From a virus: DNA of 39,463 nucleotides. Where the stretch lies: positions 1 through 39,463 of the IMG/VR virus record IMGVR_UViG_3300042691_033130. One strand, given 5' to 3'. Position numbers and translations under genes: made by a program. Of the stretch, positions 1 through 7,191 are shown piece after piece. Position 1 is the first letter of the stretch; each line of letters starts with the position of its first letter. The notes under the pieces were generated by a model. That model saw nothing but the letters and a program-made list of their open reading frames with translations, was not told the DNA's origin and ran no database searches.

Positions 1-440
1 TTGACACCATTATGCATGCTCGTGAAATACAAGCACGTAATCTTGCTGAATTTCTAGTGAAACAATCTTATGGTGCACTCAACGGCAATGACATGCCAAT
101 TGCCATTCATGGCAAAGCCTACAAACCAGATGTGCCATACTGTATTGGCAGTTACTCAACATTGGTAGGACATTATGTGCAAGAACTGGGATACAAAGTA
201 AAGTACATTGATCCATTGGCTGATGACCAAACCGACGTGGTACATGATCTAGGCAATCAACCACACGTGGTACTTTGGGCGCACAATCGCAAGATCACTT
301 ATGAATACACTGGGGATCAACTTGACACCGAACCCTACTGTGACATTCCTGCTGGAAGTGTAATTGTAGATCCCTGGCGTAAGCTAGGTGTTTCCAGTAG
401 TCATAATGTGATTCATTATGGAAATACACGCACACATTAA
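1..440 (+). CDS. UDP-glucose/GDP-mannose dehydrogenase family, C-terminal part (5' end outside window)
   Basis: The reading frame is open from the window edge (codons begin at base 3), so this is the 3' part of a longer gene. About 146 residues are visible. A segment reading IAIHGKAYKPD, followed by GSYS, a helical stretch and YIDPLAD, matches the C-terminal UDP-binding domain of nucleotide-sugar dehydrogenases, where G-x-A-[FY]-K-P and a later D-P are typical. The end carries VDPWRKLG. Such enzymes oxidise NDP-sugars to uronic acids in the cytoplasm. The catalytic Cys lies upstream and cannot be checked. It overlaps the next gene by 23 bases, so the two are probably co-transcribed, which fits a glycan or small-molecule cluster. 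Confidence 0.72.
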   Translation, partial: DTIMHAREIQARNLAEFLVKQSYGALNGNDMPIAIHGKAYKPDVPYCIGSYSTLVGHYVQELGYKVKYIDPLADDQTDVVHDLGNQPHVVLWAHNRKITYEYTGDQLDTEPYCDIPAGSVIVDPWRKLGVSSSHNVIHYGNTRTH

Positions 441-936
441 TTCCTGGGCCAGGGGTCATGTTGATCCCTGGTGGTCTTTGGAAAATCTTGCGTTGCCATA
501 TGTGAACGAACCATTCAACGATCAAGTGGCCTTAAACGAGTGGACCAAATTAGGTTATACCCAAACCAAATTCACTGGTGACATGTATGACATGCGCAGC
601 CCCGAGCCTGTGTGGATAAATCCGTTTAGAAAAGTATTTCCCTTGAGCAATTTCAGTTGGTCAATTTATAGAATGGGACCTGGTACTGTGTTACCTGAAC
701 ACACTGATACCTACAGTCGTTTTAAAAAGGTTTACCGGATAAAAGAACACACCACCATAATGAGAGCCATAGTGTTTCTTCAGGATTGGGATAGTGGTCA
801 CTATCTAGAAATGAACGGTGAACCTGTGATAAAATGGCGTGCAGGAGATTGGGTAATATGGAGTGATCAATTTCCACATTTGGCGGCCAACATGGGTAAA
901 ACCAATCGTTACACACTACAGATAACCGGAACATGA
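418..936 (+). CDS. 2OG-Fe(II) oxygenase-like protein
   Basis: This 172-residue protein shows the facial triad of cupin-fold Fe(II)/2-oxoglutarate oxygenases: H95-x-D97 in PEHTDTYS, a distal H154 in FPHLAANMG, and R164 in NRYTLQITG as the likely 2-oxoglutarate anchor. The order and spacing resemble aspartyl/asparaginyl-hydroxylase-like proteins. The protein would hydroxylate a peptide or small molecule; the substrate is unknown. The ATG at 418 lies inside the end of the dehydrogenase gene, and the stop overlaps the amidinotransferase start, so this is the middle of an operon. Family confidence is good; the reaction is only inferred. Confidence 0.75.
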   Translation: MEIHAHINSWARGHVDPWWSLENLALPYVNEPFNDQVALNEWTKLGYTQTKFTGDMYDMRSPEPVWINPFRKVFPLSNFSWSIYRMGPGTVLPEHTDTYSRFKKVYRIKEHTTIMRAIVFLQDWDSGHYLEMNGEPVIKWRAGDWVIWSDQFPHLAANMGKTNRYTLQITGT

Positions 937-1856
937 AAATCAAAGTTTACAGTCACAATGAATGGGATCCGTTACGCACCATCATGGTTGGATCAGCTAC
1001 CAATGCCAATTGGCCCAGCACCGATCCGGTTTTTGCCTTGGAATCAACTCGGACCAAATGGACCAAAACTCCAGTGCCCAGCGGGCCGGTTCCGCAGGAT
1101 ATCGTGGATTTGGCCAATGCAGAGCTTGACCAATTAAGCACTGTGTTATATAATCTAGGTATTGAAGTTTGGAGACCAGACCCAATTGATTTTCCTGGTC
1201 GAGGGGGCATGTACAACTATTGCCCGCGCGATAGACTGCTCATAGGTGACAGCACCGTGGTTGATCCAGCCATGCTTTATCCTTGTAGAGATATCGAGAT
1301 CGAAGAGATGGGTTTCATACTGGAATCTGCAGATCGTGTGCTGCACATGCCACGAGATCAAAACATGATTCTGGATGCAGCAAATGTGTGCAGATTAGGT
1401 GACAATTGGTTGTATTTAGAAAGTCAAAGTGGTAATCATGCCGCTTATGATTGGCTTTGTAATCAATTTCCCAACAAAAACATCGAGCTGGTAAACTTCT
1501 ATGCAGGTGTACACATTGACAGTACCATAGCACCCTTGCAAGAGGGCTTGGTGCTGTTAAATGGCAGTAGAGTCAATGAAGAAAACGTGCCCCAGTGTTT
1601 GAAACGCTGGGATAGAATTTACATCAACGAAATTGTGGAGCGGGACTTTTATCAGTACCCTTATGCAAGCAAATGGATAGGAATGAATATATTGGTAATC
1701 CGTCCCGGACTGGTGGTCGTGGACGAAATTCAGAAACCATTGATCTCGGTGCTGGAAAGTCGCGGCATCGAATGCATAGCTCTACCTCTAACTCACAGTC
1801 GGACTTTGGGCGGTGGCTTTCATTGCACCACTCTAGACATTCATCGCGAACACTAG
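933..1856 (+). CDS. Amidinotransferase (glycine/inosamine amidinotransferase-like)
   Basis: This 307-residue protein has the catalytic layout of the arginine:X amidinotransferase fold: an N-terminal SHNEWDPL...MVG, D148 in ILDAANVCRLGDN (equivalent to the F-D-A-A-D motif), H194-I-D196 in GVHIDST, and the nucleophile C298 in GGGFHCTTLD. Family members move an amidino group from arginine onto an amine such as glycine or an inosamine. All three catalytic residues are present, so activity is likely; the acceptor is unknown. The protein is somewhat shorter than typical bacterial homologs. It overlaps the oxygenase gene by 4 bases and the next gene starts inside its 3' end. Confidence 0.83.
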   Translation: MKIKVYSHNEWDPLRTIMVGSATNANWPSTDPVFALESTRTKWTKTPVPSGPVPQDIVDLANAELDQLSTVLYNLGIEVWRPDPIDFPGRGGMYNYCPRDRLLIGDSTVVDPAMLYPCRDIEIEEMGFILESADRVLHMPRDQNMILDAANVCRLGDNWLYLESQSGNHAAYDWLCNQFPNKNIELVNFYAGVHIDSTIAPLQEGLVLLNGSRVNEENVPQCLKRWDRIYINEIVERDFYQYPYASKWIGMNILVIRPGLVVVDEIQKPLISVLESRGIECIALPLTHSRTLGGGFHCTTLDIHREH

Positions 1857-2287
1857 ACTATCCCCCTTTATACTTTGCCTACGGCAGTAACCTAAATCAC
1901 GATCAAATGAGCAGACGTTGCCCTAATGCACGTTTTGTTCAGCGCATGGATCTCAAAGGCTGGCAATTGCACTTTGGAGCTCACGCTACAATTGTGCCCA
2001 AACGTGGCGCAGTGGTTCCGGGGGCTCTTTGGCAAGTGGACCTGATTGATTTCTATGCCCTAGATCGATACGAAGGCTATCCAATCTACTACACACGCCG
2101 CAGATGGCGTCAAGATAATCAACATTTTTTCTTTTACGAGATGACCACACCTGCTGTGGGTGATCCAAGTGTGAACTATGTTCAGGGCATTGTGCAGGGT
2201 TATCAAGACTGTGGCATCACGGAAGATCATTGGCATCAAAAACTTCGACCTTATTTGAAAGAAAGTGTATACTACAATCATGAATGA
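1823..2287 (+). CDS. Gamma-glutamylcyclotransferase-like (GGCT/AIG2 fold) protein
   Basis: The protein begins a few residues before YFAYGSNLN, the substrate-binding signature of the gamma-glutamylcyclotransferase fold, and has a later DRYEGYP segment (usual form LDxxEG) with the conserved acidic residue. About 154 residues is a normal length. These enzymes release 5-oxoproline from gamma-glutamyl amines. The start is uncertain. The frame extends upstream through the amidinotransferase gene with an ATG at 1772, but a TTG at 1823 preceded by GGCGGTGG gives a shorter overlap and the expected N-terminus, so I prefer it. Sitting next to an amidinotransferase and an oxygenase, it may modify the same metabolite. 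Confidence 0.7.
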   Translation: MHHSRHSSRTLDYPPLYFAYGSNLNHDQMSRRCPNARFVQRMDLKGWQLHFGAHATIVPKRGAVVPGALWQVDLIDFYALDRYEGYPIYYTRRRWRQDNQHFFFYEMTTPAVGDPSVNYVQGIVQGYQDCGITEDHWHQKLRPYLKESVYYNHE

Positions 2288-3299
2288 AGCCATACACAGA
2301 ATTGGGTTTGCCTGCAAGTGGCTCACTCACGAGGATGAAGTTGCTGGCAAGCGCCCTGCAGCCACTGATCATAACACTCGTTCAACCACTGTGGCCTGGC
2401 TCAATCGTCAGACTAAAGACGTGGCAGTGGCCAAACTCTGGGAACTGATAGAACACAACATTGCAGCAACCAAACGCTTGGTAGAAAGGGTTGGATTATA
2501 TGATCTCGAACGCCGCATGGTTCGTATTGGTAGTGATATTCTTCCCATGTATACTCAGCCTGATTGGAGCTGGTTTTATCAGCAACCTGATGTTAGAGCG
2601 TATGCCGAGACACATTTTGCTGAAGTGGGACGGGTGGCTCGCGCCTTTGATGTGCGTTTGTCTTTTCATCCTGGCCAATATTGTGTTCTTGCTAGTGACA
2701 ACGACAATATTGTTGAACGCAGTATTGAAGAATTTGAGTATCATGTAGACATGGCACGTTGGATGGGTTATGGCGGCGCATGGCATGATCATGGTTTCAA
2801 GATCAATGTGCATTTGAGCGGCCGCGGTGGTCCAGCAAAATTTCTCCATAGCCTAGGTCGTCTAACGCCCGAAGCAAGGAATTTAATAACAATTGAAAAC
2901 GATGAGATGACATATGGGCTTGATTATACTTTTATTGTGGCTGAGCATTGCGCACTCGTATTGGACATACACCACCATTGGGTCAAAACGGGAGAGTATG
3001 TCGCCCCTAATGATGCTCGCGTGGCTAGGGTCGTGGAGTCTTGGCGTGGTAGCCGTCCTGTACTTCACTATTCAGTTAGTCGCGCTGACATTCTCGTCGA
3101 CCATGACACAAATATTCGACCCGATCTTGATCGACTTCTTGCTCAGGGCTTTAAAAAACAGCAGTTGCGAGCCCACAGCGACTTTTATTGGAACCATGAT
3201 GTAAATCAGTGGGCCTTGAGTTTTCGAGATCAATTTGATATCATGTGCGAAAGCAAGGCCAAGAATCTTGCTCGTGATCAACTCTTAGCATTGGCATAA
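2280..3299 (+). CDS. uvsE: UV damage endonuclease (UvdE/UvsE family)
   Basis: This 339-residue TIM-barrel protein has the UvdE landmarks: an opening IGFACKW, VRIGSDILPM (usual R-x-S-S), SFHPGQYCVLAS, a KINVHLSGRGG strand end, ITIENDE with the metal-binding acid, VLDIHHHW, and HYSVSR near the C-terminus. These enzymes nick 5' of UV photoproducts and some other lesions, so this probably supports repair of the phage genome. An upstream GTG at 2265 is possible, but the ATG at 2280 overlaps the previous stop in the style of its neighbours. The length matches bacterial UvsE. Confidence 0.87.
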   Translation: MNEAIHRIGFACKWLTHEDEVAGKRPAATDHNTRSTTVAWLNRQTKDVAVAKLWELIEHNIAATKRLVERVGLYDLERRMVRIGSDILPMYTQPDWSWFYQQPDVRAYAETHFAEVGRVARAFDVRLSFHPGQYCVLASDNDNIVERSIEEFEYHVDMARWMGYGGAWHDHGFKINVHLSGRGGPAKFLHSLGRLTPEARNLITIENDEMTYGLDYTFIVAEHCALVLDIHHHWVKTGEYVAPNDARVARVVESWRGSRPVLHYSVSRADILVDHDTNIRPDLDRLLAQGFKKQQLRAHSDFYWNHDVNQWALSFRDQFDIMCESKAKNLARDQLLALA

Positions 3300-3300
3300 C

Positions 3301-3585
3301 ATGGACTTATTAAAAGATTTACTGACATTTTTTTCAGTGCCAATCGTTTTGTTCTTGATGATTATGATTACCTTGCGCGGTCACACGCCCAAACGATATA
3401 AAATTGTTCGTATTACCAACACACTTGATGAAGTCAAATATGAAGTTTGGTTTGAGTATTTTACTATGCCTTTGGTCAACCAATCTTGGAAACATGAAGA
3501 AACCTTTGATACAGAAACACTTGCCAATCAATTTATCGCTAGGCAATTTCAAATTAGAGAAGTTGTAAGAGAAGGAAAGTTCTAA
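3301..3585 (+). CDS. Small membrane protein, unknown function
   Basis: This 94-residue protein has one hydrophobic helix near the N-terminus (about residues 10-27, SVPIVLFLMIMI) followed by a polar domain of mixed beta and helix character. I recognise no family. It starts one base after the uvsE stop and its own stop overlaps the next start (TAATG), placing it in a chain of small membrane-protein genes through 4227. Confidence 0.6.
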   Translation: MDLLKDLLTFFSVPIVLFLMIMITLRGHTPKRYKIVRITNTLDEVKYEVWFEYFTMPLVNQSWKHEETFDTETLANQFIARQFQIREVVREGKF

Positions 3586-3767
3586 TGTCTATTGTTTTGT
3601 TGATAATGGCATTTGCTGCCACATTTTTGTCTGGTATGCATGCATCTGCCATCATGATCAATCGCAGCGAGAACCTGCCGGTGCAACTGTGGCAGTATGT
3701 GTATGTGTTCATTTTGGCTGTGTTTGGTGTTTATTACATGATTGCTTTGTTAGGACACACATCATGA
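3585..3767 (+). CDS. Small two-helix membrane protein, unknown
   Basis: Sixty residues form two hydrophobic segments (about 3-22 and 36-55) joined by a short polar loop with SENLP. The start ATG shares its A with the previous stop TAA. No family is recognised. The size, topology and position suggest a small inner-membrane protein of the kind phages often carry in accessory operons. Confidence 0.55.
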   Translation: MSIVLLIMAFAATFLSGMHASAIMINRSENLPVQLWQYVYVFILAVFGVYYMIALLGHTS

Positions 3768-3937
3768 AAACTGTTATAGTATGGGTGTTAAGTGTACAGA
3801 TCTGGAGCGATCCTCCTCCTCGAATACAAGTGCAGTGGAATAAAGAATTTGCCACCCATGAATCTTGCATGGAAGAACGAGCAAAATGGAGTGACAAGTT
3901 CACAGCCTTGTGCTTGACCAAAGTCAAAACTCAATGA
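3764..3937 (+). CDS. Small secreted or membrane-anchored protein with a cysteine pair
   Basis: The 57-residue product begins MKTVIVWVLSVQIW, a short signal-like hydrophobic stretch, followed by a small domain with two cysteines (ESCMEE...ALCLTKV). A similar plan, a short hydrophobic start followed by xxC-[ML]-E and a C-terminal [ALQ]-C-[LV]-x-K-V, occurs in the gene at 30812, so the two may be distant paralogs. The ATG at 3764 overlaps the previous stop. Function is unknown. Confidence 0.5.
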   Translation: MKTVIVWVLSVQIWSDPPPRIQVQWNKEFATHESCMEERAKWSDKFTALCLTKVKTQ

Positions 3938-4227
3938 TTGATATTTTTAGACCCACACTTGAATGGATCAAAGATGATTGGGCATCCAATCGTGTGCGTT
4001 TTGTTATTGAGCTGCTGGCTTGGGCTTGCAGTATTGGATGCTCCATCACCATGGCGGTCACAGTTCCTAATCCTCCACTCCTGGCTTTATATCCTGTGTG
4101 GATAACTGCATGCGCTATGTATTCTTGGGCTGCTTGGACTAGAAAATCCTTTGGCATGTTGGCCAACTACTTCTTGCTCACCGCTATTGATATCACTGGG
4201 ATGGTAAGATTACTGTATGGATCTTGA
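3934..4227 (+). CDS. Integral membrane protein, about three helices
   Basis: The product is 97 residues. After a charged N-terminus (FRPTLEWIKDDWASNR) come hydrophobic segments around residues 22-43, 47-65 and 75-92. The ATG at 3934 overlaps the previous TGA (ATGA); a GTG at 3910 would extend it. The aromatic-rich region WITACAMYSWAAWTRKSFG is suggestive of small transporter-like phage proteins, but I cannot assign a family. Confidence 0.55.
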   Translation: MIDIFRPTLEWIKDDWASNRVRFVIELLAWACSIGCSITMAVTVPNPPLLALYPVWITACAMYSWAAWTRKSFGMLANYFLLTAIDITGMVRLLYGS

Positions 4228-4477
4228 CTGTTACTGTTGGGAGTGTCGCAAGGACAATGTTATATTCAAGGCTGATGAGGTAGGTATCAGCATAACCGAA
4301 GGCATGAATAGAATGTTTTTGTGTCCAGTTTGCGGCAACAAACGCTGTCCTCATGCTACCAGTCACCTGGAACCGTGCTCTAATTCAAATGAACCGGGAC
4401 AATTGGGCAGCCATTATGGCATCTACCCAAATCCCAATCGTAAGTTGATAGACTTTGTTAATGCAAAAAAAGCCTAA
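4217..4477 (+). CDS. Zinc-ribbon phage protein
   Basis: This 86-residue protein has two knuckles, C7-W-E-C10 and C36-P-V-C39-G-N-K-R-C44-P-H46, separated by 25 residues. That is a zinc-ribbon layout. The following H-x-x-x-C-S-N-S-N-E-P-G-Q-L-G-S tail is, from memory, a recurrent feature of small phage zinc proteins with an NKRCPHA motif. Binding to nucleic acid or protein is possible, but no function is known. It overlaps the previous gene by 11 bases and ends directly against a convergent gene. Confidence 0.68.
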   Translation: MDLDCYCWECRKDNVIFKADEVGISITEGMNRMFLCPVCGNKRCPHATSHLEPCSNSNEPGQLGSHYGIYPNPNRKLIDFVNAKKA

Positions 4478-4705
4478 TCACTCAGTCTTTTCTTCGGTTT
4501 TCTTTTTACGCGAGGTCTTGACTTTGGTTTTTACCACTTCAACTGCGGCTTTGGCATCATCGCTGTCAATCTTGCCGTCTTTGTTCACGTCAAGCTTGTC
4601 AGTGAAAGTCTGGAGTGGGTGCCCTGATTCTTCATGTTTGCGATCCATCCAAATCCACCAACCAATACCGCCTACTACAATGACTCCAATAATAAACAAT
4701 TCCAT
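4478..4705 (-). CDS. Membrane-anchored single EF-hand protein
   Basis: This reverse-strand 75-residue protein has an N-terminal transmembrane helix (residues 2-20, ending GWWIWM), a short linker, and one canonical 12-residue EF-hand loop at 39-50 with ligands D39, N41, D43, G44, I46, D47 and D50. A lysine-rich tail follows (SRKKKTEEKTE). The strong ribosome-binding site AAAGGAG lies just before the ATG. A single EF-hand tethered to the inner membrane suggests Ca2+ binding or dockerin-like pairing. It is the first reverse-strand gene in the window and converges on the zinc-ribbon gene with no spacer. Confidence 0.68.
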   Translation of the reverse strand: MELFIIGVIVVGGIGWWIWMDRKHEESGHPLQTFTDKLDVNKDGKIDSDDAKAAVEVVKTKVKTSRKKKTEEKTE

Positions 4706-4751
4706 ATCTAGATCTCCTTTAAGGATACATATTTAATCCAAGGAAAATGCA

Positions 4752-5624
4752 GTGAGTCAAATTATAATAAGACTAGGTGATGATGATCAAACACTTGATT
4801 TAAAATTTGAAGTGTTAGACACAGCCATTGGCCAAAGATGGCTAGATCAAGTGCGAATGTTTGTGGCACTGGGCTCGCCATTTGATGATCGTGAACGCTT
4901 TTATAATTTTCCCAACAGCAAGTTTACCCGGGACTACTGTGAAAATCACGTTAGAAAACTGGTAGACATTATTGCTCCTTACATACCCGATCTAGCAACA
5001 GTGGATCTAGCGGTTTTTGATCAGGACACTCTCAATCGCTTGCATCATGTGTTTGAACTATATCATGGCTTATACGATGCACAAAAAACTAATTTGGCAT
5101 TTCAATCTCTGTCCCCGCAAGCCAAATCTGCCATTGCTGATCTAAACATCTGGATACACAGATTGGAAACATTTGGACAGGATCCAAGATTTGTAGTGAC
5201 CTGGCATACCAAACCCTGTAGAATGCCTTTGTATCCAACTGATCTTGATCTCATGACTCTAGAAGAAAACTGGGGAGATCTTAGATTGAACTATTGTGAT
5301 ATTGGTAAAACACTGGAATGTCTATGGCAAGATAATGATCAATACATTTCCGAACAAGCATTCCGACCCATGAGACACTTCAGCATGGATTTCGTAGTCA
5401 AATTCAGTAACCATGGCAAGCCCTATTATCAAACGCGAGCTAGACAAATTTGGCAATACTTTGACCAAAAACAACAGTTTTTCCAAGATCTAGGATTTCA
5501 ACGCAGTGATATACAGTTAGGGTCTATCACTGTGGCCAAACTGCTGCACACAGGCAGCAAACAGTCCTTGATTTCAGACATCAGTGAATACACTCGTGTG
5601 CACTCTATAATGGTAAAAGACTAA
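4752..5624 (+). CDS. Conserved hypothetical protein, 290 residues
   Basis: The start is GTG, preceded by AAGGAAAA. The protein is acidic and aromatic-rich, with no membrane segment, signal peptide or motif I recognise; notable pieces are NFPNSKFTRDY, HVFELYHGLYD and a C-terminal region with repeated D-x-x-L. It is divergent from the EF-hand gene, with 46 bases between start codons. A soluble cytoplasmic or virion role is equally possible. Confidence 0.6.
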   Translation: MSQIIIRLGDDDQTLDLKFEVLDTAIGQRWLDQVRMFVALGSPFDDRERFYNFPNSKFTRDYCENHVRKLVDIIAPYIPDLATVDLAVFDQDTLNRLHHVFELYHGLYDAQKTNLAFQSLSPQAKSAIADLNIWIHRLETFGQDPRFVVTWHTKPCRMPLYPTDLDLMTLEENWGDLRLNYCDIGKTLECLWQDNDQYISEQAFRPMRHFSMDFVVKFSNHGKPYYQTRARQIWQYFDQKQQFFQDLGFQRSDIQLGSITVAKLLHTGSKQSLISDISEYTRVHSIMVKD

Positions 5625-5664
5625 ACTAATTTGTCCAAAATGTCATAATCTGAGCATTTAATTA

Positions 5665-5693
5665 TTGTTGCACTGCAATAATTAGTATATAAT
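5665..5693 (+). promoter_or_regulatory. Promoter of the phasin unit
   Basis: TTGTTG and TATAAT are separated by 17 bases, 28 bases upstream of the phasin ATG, with AAGGAG at normal distance. The spacer contains the near-palindrome TGCACTGCAATA. Confidence 0.65.
5669..5680 (+). promoter_or_regulatory. Candidate operator TGCACTGCAATA (copy 1)
   Basis: This 12-base word lies in the -35/-10 spacer of the phasin promoter and recurs exactly at 23218-23229 over the peroxiredoxin promoter. TGCA-N-TGCA is nearly palindromic, as expected for a dimeric repressor. From memory, host phasin promoters in proteobacteria are bound by PhaR at TGC-rich sites of this kind; binding here is inference. Confidence 0.45.
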
Positions 5694-5721
5694 ACAGGTT
5701 ATACATTCACAAGGAGATAGT

Positions 5722-6090
5722 ATGTTTACTTTAGATAGCACCATTGATTCAATTCAAAACAGCAAAAAAACCTTTGTCAATCAGTACGTCACTGACGCTG
5801 CGATTGCCAAGAACCTCAACGAAATGGTTGATGCGCAGACTGCTTATGTTAAATCGGTTGTGAAAACCGGTCAAAAAGCAGCTGAACAAATTGGTAATGA
5901 AATTTTGAACGCACAACAAGAAGTAACCAAAACTGCCAAAACTGCTGTTGAACAGATGGTTAATAATGCAGTGATCAAAGATTTAAATGAAAAAATCACC
6001 AAAGACTTTGTGGAAAGCTTTTGGAAAGATGCTTTCAAGTGGACTCAACCAGCTGCTGGCACTGCTAAGAACAGCAAGGCAACTGCTTAA
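5722..6090 (+). CDS. Phasin-like polyhydroxyalkanoate granule protein
   Basis: The 122-residue product is an all-helical, amphipathic, Lys/Ala/Gln-rich protein without membrane segments. The pattern NEMVDAQTAYVKSVVKTGQKAAEQIGNEIL and a low-complexity Ala-rich tail (AAGTAKNSKATA) are what I expect of phasins. These coat polyhydroxybutyrate granules in the cytoplasm and tune granule size and access of depolymerase. The gene has its own promoter with a near-palindromic site and a strong AAGGAG, and ends in TAATG overlapping a 51-residue gene. It could instead be an unrelated coiled-coil protein; the helical pattern and length favour phasin. Confidence 0.68.
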   Translation: MFTLDSTIDSIQNSKKTFVNQYVTDAAIAKNLNEMVDAQTAYVKSVVKTGQKAAEQIGNEILNAQQEVTKTAKTAVEQMVNNAVIKDLNEKITKDFVESFWKDAFKWTQPAAGTAKNSKATA

Positions 6091-6245
6091 TGCAATTTTT
6101 ACAACAAATTTGTCGTTTTCTTGAAACTGCCAATTTCCGAACCGAGTTGGAAAGTTATATAGAAAGCAAGAATCCAAAAACCGCAAGTGATGTTGAATTT
6201 TGGCAAAATCACTGGATGCGCGAACAGCAACACCAACATTTGTAA
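6090..6245 (+). CDS. Small helical protein, 51 residues, phasin-coupled
   Basis: The ATG shares a base with the phasin stop. The product has an aromatic N-terminal helix (MQFLQQICRFLETANF) and a second half containing YIESKNPKTASDVEFWQNHWM, a segment style I associate with short uncharacterised proteobacterial and phage proteins. It is the last gene before the terminator at 6254, so phasin and this protein form a two-gene unit. Function is unknown; a granule-surface or phasin partner role is only positional inference. Confidence 0.6.
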   Translation: MQFLQQICRFLETANFRTELESYIESKNPKTASDVEFWQNHWMREQQHQHL

Positions 6246-6253
6246 TTTTTCCC

Positions 6254-6281
6254 AATCCCGCTTGTGGCGGGATTTTTTTTT
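6254..6281 (+). terminator. Rho-independent terminator
   Basis: An 8-bp perfect stem (AATCCCGC with GCGGGATT) around a 5-base loop is followed by about seven further T after the stem. It closes the phasin unit. Confidence 0.92.
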
Positions 6282-6305
6282 GGGCAAATTTGGGCAGGCT
6301 AACCG

Positions 6306-6334
6306 TTGACCAAAAATCGCATGTCGTTTAATAT
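6306..6334 (+). promoter_or_regulatory. Promoter, TTGACC class, with TAATATACACACA extension
   Basis: TTGACC, 17 bases, TAATAT; the ATG lies 27 bases further with ACAAGGAGC before it. The -10 region TAATATACACACATTG nearly repeats at 16492. Confidence 0.75.
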
Positions 6335-6361
6335 ACACACATTGCAACACAAGGAGCTTTT

Positions 6362-6484
6362 ATGAAATATCTGTTGGTTGTATTGGTCTCGACTGTTATA
6401 GTCGGGTGTGGAACGATCGGTGGTGCGGTATCCGGTGCCGGCCAAGATCTCTCAAAAGCCGGGGAATGGATTAAAAACAAATGA
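6362..6484 (+). CDS. Entericidin-like small lipoprotein
   Basis: This is a 40-residue precursor: MKYLLVVLVSTVIVG signal, lipobox V-I-V-G-C16, then GTIGGAVSGAGQDLSKAGEWIK. The Gly-rich start and G-Q-D-L-x-K-A-G-E ending match the entericidin A/B family, small envelope lipoproteins that form a toxin/antitoxin-like pair in bacteria. The mature peptide would be about 25 residues, lipid-anchored in the outer membrane or periplasm. A promoter at 6306 and ACAAGGAGC drive it, and its stop overlaps the next lipoprotein start (ATGA). It is very short but the lipobox and family pattern make it convincing. Confidence 0.8.
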   Translation: MKYLLVVLVSTVIVGCGTIGGAVSGAGQDLSKAGEWIKNK

Positions 6485-7191
6485 AACAGCGACTTTTACT
6501 CTCTGCAATCGCAGCCGCTTTGGTTACAGGCTGTGCTTCTAACAAACCTGTACAACCAGGTGCGGGCGTTGATATGCCAGCAGGTCCGCAACAGGCCATC
6601 TCAGAACAGCGAGTGGTCAATGACTTCACGCGACAAGGTATCAAGGTGGTGTTTGATCTTCGAGGCAACTTGCAGGCCATTGAAGCCACTGGATATGCGC
6701 CAGTCTGGGGCAACAGCGAAAACGCTGTGCGTGAAGCCTATCGCGTGGCTGAACTTGAAGCCAAGAAATCTCTAAATGATTTCATTAACAAAGAAACCAT
6801 TTCCAGCACAGTGTCAGTGGCCATGGTTAGCCGTAATCTTGAAAAAGCACGTGACAACAAGTTGAACAACTTTGCAACCAATCGCAATCGTGATCAAGTG
6901 GCCAGTCAGGTCACAGATGACGAACTGGAAAAAAGTCTTGATCAACCGCTCACAGATGCCAACAAAGGTGATGTGAATCGTGAAGAAAACACTGCTAGCA
7001 GAAATGATGCTGTGAACATTGCCAGTCGTGTGAGCACCACGATCATGACCACTAACAAAGGTATCTTGGGTGGACTGTATCTTGTGGAAGCTGAATCTAT
7101 CAATGGTGGACGCAATGTCAAGGCAGTGTATCGTTGGGATACCAAGAGCGCTGCTGCTCGTCCGCAGATCCGTAACATGATGGCGCAATGA
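6481..7191 (+). CDS. Lipoprotein, 236 residues
   Basis: A signal peptide ends in the lipobox LVTGC18. After a Pro/Gly-rich linker comes a domain containing NAVREAYRVAELEAKKSLNDFI, a helix typical of LPP20/FlgT-N-like periplasmic proteins where A-x-x-x-A-E-x-x-A-x-x-x-L is conserved. The C-terminal region carries GILGGLYLVEAESINGGRNVKAVYRWD. It is translationally coupled on both sides (ATGA overlaps) with the entericidin-like and secreted-protein genes, so the three probably act together in the envelope. Exact role is unknown. Confidence 0.68.
   Translation: MKQRLLLSAIAAALVTGCASNKPVQPGAGVDMPAGPQQAISEQRVVNDFTRQGIKVVFDLRGNLQAIEATGYAPVWGNSENAVREAYRVAELEAKKSLNDFINKETISSTVSVAMVSRNLEKARDNKLNNFATNRNRDQVASQVTDDELEKSLDQPLTDANKGDVNREENTASRNDAVNIASRVSTTIMTTNKGILGGLYLVEAESINGGRNVKAVYRWDTKSAAARPQIRNMMAQ

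Noticed and set aside
2496-2849. Reverse-strand frame of 117 residues
   Set aside because: It lies wholly within uvsE, whose family motifs are unambiguous on the forward strand.
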